Assembly: GCA_029931995.1 (NCBI GenBank)
Contig: JAOZQX010000036.1
Span: 1 to 9,092 of the forward strand
DNA length: 9,092 bases
Direction of reading: 5' to 3'
DNA from: Bacteroidales bacterium
GTDB taxonomy: Bacteria > Bacteroidota > Bacteroidia > Bacteroidales > GCA-2711565
A program made the position numbers and the translations under genes. The notes beneath the pieces were generated by a model. It was not told the origin of the DNA, searched no databases, and saw only the letters and a list, made by a program, of their open reading frames with translations. Position 1 is the first letter of the stretch, and the number at the start of each line of letters is the position of its first letter. Positions 6,611-9,092 of this stretch are shown piece by piece.

Positions 6611-8530
6611 CTATTCCCCTAAATCTAACTTATAAAGCAAGCTCAATTTTATATGCCTTCCGGGCATAGCATAATCGTAAACAACCTGGTAATTTCTATT
6701 CCAGATATTATTTATATGAAGTGCCGTAGTTAATTGCTGTTTCCCAAAAGGAAAAACATATTGCATACATAGATTGCCCACAAAGTAAGCTCCTAAAGAA
6801 GCAGACCATGCCCCTGTATAACGACTGTCGAAATAATTATGAGTATATAAAACACTCCAGTTTTTTTGCTGAACGCCCATATTTACCATAAACCGATGCC
6901 TGGGTACATACAACATTTTGCTTTCAGTTTCTACATCTCCAACAACATCAATAAAATTCGATTCGGTCCAGGTGTAAGAAGTTGAGAATTTAAATATTGT
7001 TGCCCCACTTTTAATTTCAGATTTCGCTGCAAGATCAACACCAATGGTTTCGCCTTTGTTTTTATTTTCGACACTCCAGACCGTATAAGTGGCATCGGGA
7101 ACCCAAACAATCCAATCTTTAATATTATTTAAAAAGAAATTTTGCTTGAAAGATAATTTAAGATTCGATTTTTCGAATGTTTGCTCAAAACCAGCATCCA
7201 TGCTCCATCCATCTTCAGGCTTCAAATCAGGATTCCCCATCATATTATACACAGGGTCGTACCAGTATAAATCGTTAAACGTTGCATTTCGATACACACG
7301 AGAAATATTTCCATTAAAAGCAAAGTGCTCGTTTAGATCGGCTCTTACACCCAAAGAAGGTACAATTGGATTGAAATCGCCATCAACTAATTCTTGCCTA
7401 AATGATCCAACTAATGTTACAACATCCAAAAGGTTTTGAATTTTATAGGATACAAATGCAGCGGCTCTTCTTCTTGTTGTCAATGAAGCAAAATTTTCTG
7501 ATTCACCTTCTTCGTAAGTAAAGTTTATACCACCGCTAATGCTATGATTTTGATTGAGCATATATTTTCCGTCAAGCTCATTCACCCACATTTTTGATTT
7601 ATTGGTTGACTCAATTGACCAAGCAGCATTGTTATAATATATTTTATCAGTTAAGTAAACGCTCTTTGCTTTGAGATTAAACGTGCTCGTTGTTTTTTCC
7701 CAATTTAAAGCTAAACGCAAATTATTATCTTCTTGAAATGCCTGACTTGGATCAGCTGCCAAGATAGTTGTTTGTACATCTTTATCGTATTTCTGATACC
7801 AGATAGTTGCTTTTAAAGCAGAATTATTCCCGGTTTTAAATTTCGTTTCATTCAAAAAAGAATGTTGGTTAAGACCCGCATTTGTTTGTTCAACTTTACT
7901 GCCATCAGGTAATTTATATTCAAAATCATTATCGGATTTACTGAAATAATACTTGAAAGAGTTAGCCCAATTAGAATTTCCAATTTTAGCTCCCACATAA
8001 GTATTCAAAGTATTAAAGCTGCCATAAGTAGTATGAAGCTCCAACTGATTATCGAGAGCAAGCAAACCTGCTCCATCTAAGTGGATAGCACCGGATGAAG
8101 CTCCGTTACCAAATAAACTTCCTAAACCGCCGTATTGCACATTAATATTATCGAAAAAAACAGTTGGCAATTTTGCCAAATTAACACTACCACTCGAAGG
8201 ATTCTGGATGTTTACACCATTCCAAATAACAGCTGTTTGCGCTGATGACCCACCACGAACTGCAGGATTTGAAACACCTCCGGGGCCGTTTTGGTTTACT
8301 CTTACTAAACTTAAGTTTGACAATAAGTCGGCCATCGAAAAATTTGAAAATAATTTTTTACTCAGGCTATCAATTTCTTGAACGCTCGAACCAATTGCAA
8401 AATCATGCAATCTTGAATTTTGTACGACAACTTCATCCAACTCATGGGTTTTGCTTGTCATCGACTGTTGCCCAAATACTACTCCACTTACTAACAGGAA
8501 GCAAATTAGGCTGATCTTTTTTACATACAT
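6611..8530 (-). CDS. btuB: TonB-dependent outer-membrane vitamin B12 receptor
   Basis: This 639-aa TonB-dependent receptor is expected to import cobalamin or a related corrinoid across the outer membrane using energy from TonB-ExbBD. The signal peptide is MYVKKISLICFLLVSGVVFG, cleaved before QQ. A TonB box (ELDEVVV, residues 30-36) follows, then the plug domain up to about 155 with NPAVRGGSSAQTAVIWNGVNI and YGGLGSLFGNGASSGAIHL. The rest is a beta-barrel containing the receptor-typical FNGNISRVYRNATFNDLYWY and GNPDLKPE around 408-440. There is no N-terminal carboxypeptidase-like domain and no SusD partner, which argues against a glycan receptor. B12 specificity is inferred mainly from the cobalamin riboswitch in the leader; the protein alone could be a siderophore receptor. 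The start is ATG 8528-8530, which gives the signal peptide directly. The last residues (LSLLYKLDLGE) place a charged tail after the final aromatic. Confidence 0.88.
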   Translation of the reverse strand: MYVKKISLICFLLVSGVVFGQQSMTSKTHELDEVVVQNSRLHDFAIGSSVQEIDSLSKKLFSNFSMADLLSNLSLVRVNQNGPGGVSNPAVRGGSSAQTAVIWNGVNIQNPSSGSVNLAKLPTVFFDNINVQYGGLGSLFGNGASSGAIHLDGAGLLALDNQLELHTTYGSFNTLNTYVGAKIGNSNWANSFKYYFSKSDNDFEYKLPDGSKVEQTNAGLNQHSFLNETKFKTGNNSALKATIWYQKYDKDVQTTILAADPSQAFQEDNNLRLALNWEKTTSTFNLKAKSVYLTDKIYYNNAAWSIESTNKSKMWVNELDGKYMLNQNHSISGGINFTYEEGESENFASLTTRRRAAAFVSYKIQNLLDVVTLVGSFRQELVDGDFNPIVPSLGVRADLNEHFAFNGNISRVYRNATFNDLYWYDPVYNMMGNPDLKPEDGWSMDAGFEQTFEKSNLKLSFKQNFFLNNIKDWIVWVPDATYTVWSVENKNKGETIGVDLAAKSEIKSGATIFKFSTSYTWTESNFIDVVGDVETESKMLYVPRHRFMVNMGVQQKNWSVLYTHNYFDSRYTGAWSASLGAYFVGNLCMQYVFPFGKQQLTTALHINNIWNRNYQVVYDYAMPGRHIKLSLLYKLDLGE

Positions 8531-8626
8531 AGTAACAAATGTTTAATGAATAAATTGATTAAATCATTCGAAACCATCGGATTTTTAGTGAAGATTTGAT
8601 CGGAAATAAACTGATCCATCCTTCGC

Positions 8627-8640
8627 CTTTCTCCCGAAAG
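8627..8640 (-). promoter_or_regulatory. Possible regulatory (kissing-loop) hairpin of the cobalamin riboswitch
   Basis: On the minus strand, 17 nt after the B12 box, there is a perfect 5-bp hairpin CTTTC-GGGA-GAAAG. Its loop GGGA can pair with UCCC in the loop of the AGCTG/CAGCT stem inside the aptamer (loop 8756-8761). Cobalamin riboswitches typically use such an L5-L13 kissing interaction to couple ligand binding to expression. Position and complementarity fit, but with only four pairs this is an inference. Confidence 0.5.
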
Positions 8641-8824
8641 CTACGAAACACATCATTGGCAGGTCTTCTGGCTCGTCCATTTTAAGCAGCCTTCCCATCC
8701 CGATGAATCGGGACAGTGGCGTGGGTTACTCAAAATTTTGCTGGACTTACAGCTGCGGGGACAGCTCCTGACTTTCCTGATTGCTCAGAATCACAGGATT
8801 CCCTATTAATCATTTTGAACCAAT
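8641..8824 (-). ncRNA. Cobalamin (B12) riboswitch in the btuB leader
   Basis: This cis-acting RNA senses adenosyl- or other cobalamins and represses B12 uptake genes. On the minus strand the conserved blocks occur in order: the 5' segment GGTTCAAAATGATTAATAGGGAA; the TCCT..AGGA stem (about 8777-8800); the core AGCTGTCCCCGCAGCTGTAAG (8746-8766); the GCCACTG element (8714-8720) with a variable TCCCGAT/ATCGGGA arm (8698-8713) and GGGAAGGC; and the B12 box AGCCAGAAGACCTGCC (8658-8673). It ends 110 nt upstream of the btuB ATG. I see no hairpin plus U-tract between it and the start codon, so control is more likely at translation than by termination. Confidence 0.95.
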
Positions 8825-8832
8825 AATTTTTG

Positions 8833-8840
8833 CAAATGTA
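8833..8840 (-). promoter_or_regulatory. Bacteroidota-type -7 promoter element for the riboswitch-btuB transcript
   Basis: The minus strand reads TACATTTG, a perfect match to the Bacteroidota sigma-ABfr -7 consensus TAnnTTTG. It lies about 10-15 nt before the first conserved bases of the riboswitch, so transcription would begin almost at the 5' edge of the aptamer, around 8826. No good -33 TTTG is visible at the normal distance, only weak similarity around TAGCTG. Confidence 0.6.
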
Positions 8841-8941
8841 GAGCTAAAATTTTGTCAGCTATACATTCGTTTTTTAAATATTTTAAAGAACTTAAATTAT
8901 TAACAATATATTAATCTGAAAAACTGAAACTTAAAAACTTA

Positions 8942-9092
8942 TCAGCCCTCATTTTTTTTTGTTTCATCCATAATCCTACCCGATACTAAAAAAATAGTAG
9001 GTTTTTTTGAGATAGGATTCTTTTCAGTAACCACTACCGTATTATAAACATCTTCGATATGCTTATAATTCAAAACCTCTTCGGGTGTGCCA
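8942..9092 (-). CDS. ABC transporter ATP-binding protein, C-terminal end (partial)
   Basis: Only the last 50 residues of this gene are in the window; it runs off the right edge. The minus strand reads GTPEEVLNYKHIEDVYNTVV and then ISKKPTIFLVSGRIMDE before the TGA stop at 8942-8944. The G-x-P-E-E-V-L segment followed by I/L-E-x-V-Y is the typical tail of FecE/BtuD-type ATPases, which power import of iron complexes or vitamin B12. The Walker and signature motifs would lie outside. Same-strand position just upstream of a riboswitch-controlled btuB makes a BtuD role plausible, but haem or siderophore import is equally compatible with this fragment. The riboswitch lies downstream of this gene, so it does not control it; a second control element may lie upstream. 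Confidence 0.75.
   Translation of the reverse strand, partial: GTPEEVLNYKHIEDVYNTVVVTEKNPISKKPTIFLVSGRIMDETKKNEG

Noticed and set aside
7089..7439. Open frames on the + strand opposite btuB and the lipoprotein gene
   Set aside because: They have no recognisable domains or signals and lie wholly antisense to well-supported genes; they are by-products of the coding strand.
8531..8626. A transcription terminator between the riboswitch and btuB
   Set aside because: Only weak AT-rich pairing (AATGA..TCATT) is visible and there is no U-tract after it.

Overview
The window looks like chromosomal DNA from a Bacteroidota bacterium, probably a marine or anaerobic lineage close to the Marinilabiliales. 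The evidence is AT-rich sequence, A/T-rich start regions without clear Shine-Dalgarno motifs, a TAnnTTTG-type promoter element, a lipoprotein with a Bacteroidota-style N-terminus, a DUF5723-type outer-membrane protein and a SusC-independent TonB-dependent receptor. The order is an inference; the phylum is well supported.

Left part (1-3434, + strand): the distal end of a menaquinone (vitamin K2) operon in the order menB (3' end only), menA, menC, menE. The genes are packed with gaps of 8 and 2 nt and a 4-nt ATGA overlap, so they are almost certainly one transcript. MenC makes o-succinylbenzoate, MenE activates it to OSB-CoA, MenB closes the second ring to give DHNA-CoA, and MenA prenylates DHNA at the membrane.

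Middle part (3431-6411, - strand): a two-gene unit of a 530-aa lipoprotein of unknown function and, 2 nt behind it, a DUF5723-like outer-membrane beta-barrel gene. The barrel gene is the oddest object in the window. Its reading frame is intact over about 460 codons except for three stop codons (TAG, TAA, TAG) packed into 39 nt in an acidic linker, with no frameshift and no other damage. Its last codon overlaps the stop codon of menE tail to tail in the four bases TTAG.

Right part (6611-9092, - strand): a vitamin B12 uptake locus. A cobalamin riboswitch, preceded by a good Bacteroidota -7 promoter element, sits in the leader of a BtuB-like TonB-dependent receptor, which ends at a strong intrinsic terminator. 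The window ends inside the 3' end of an ABC transporter ATPase gene on the same strand, consistent with an inner-membrane B12 (or iron complex) importer upstream.

Most of the window is ordinary. The item that most deserves a second look is the triple-stop cluster in the DUF5723-like gene. No new defence, mobile or RNA system is visible.
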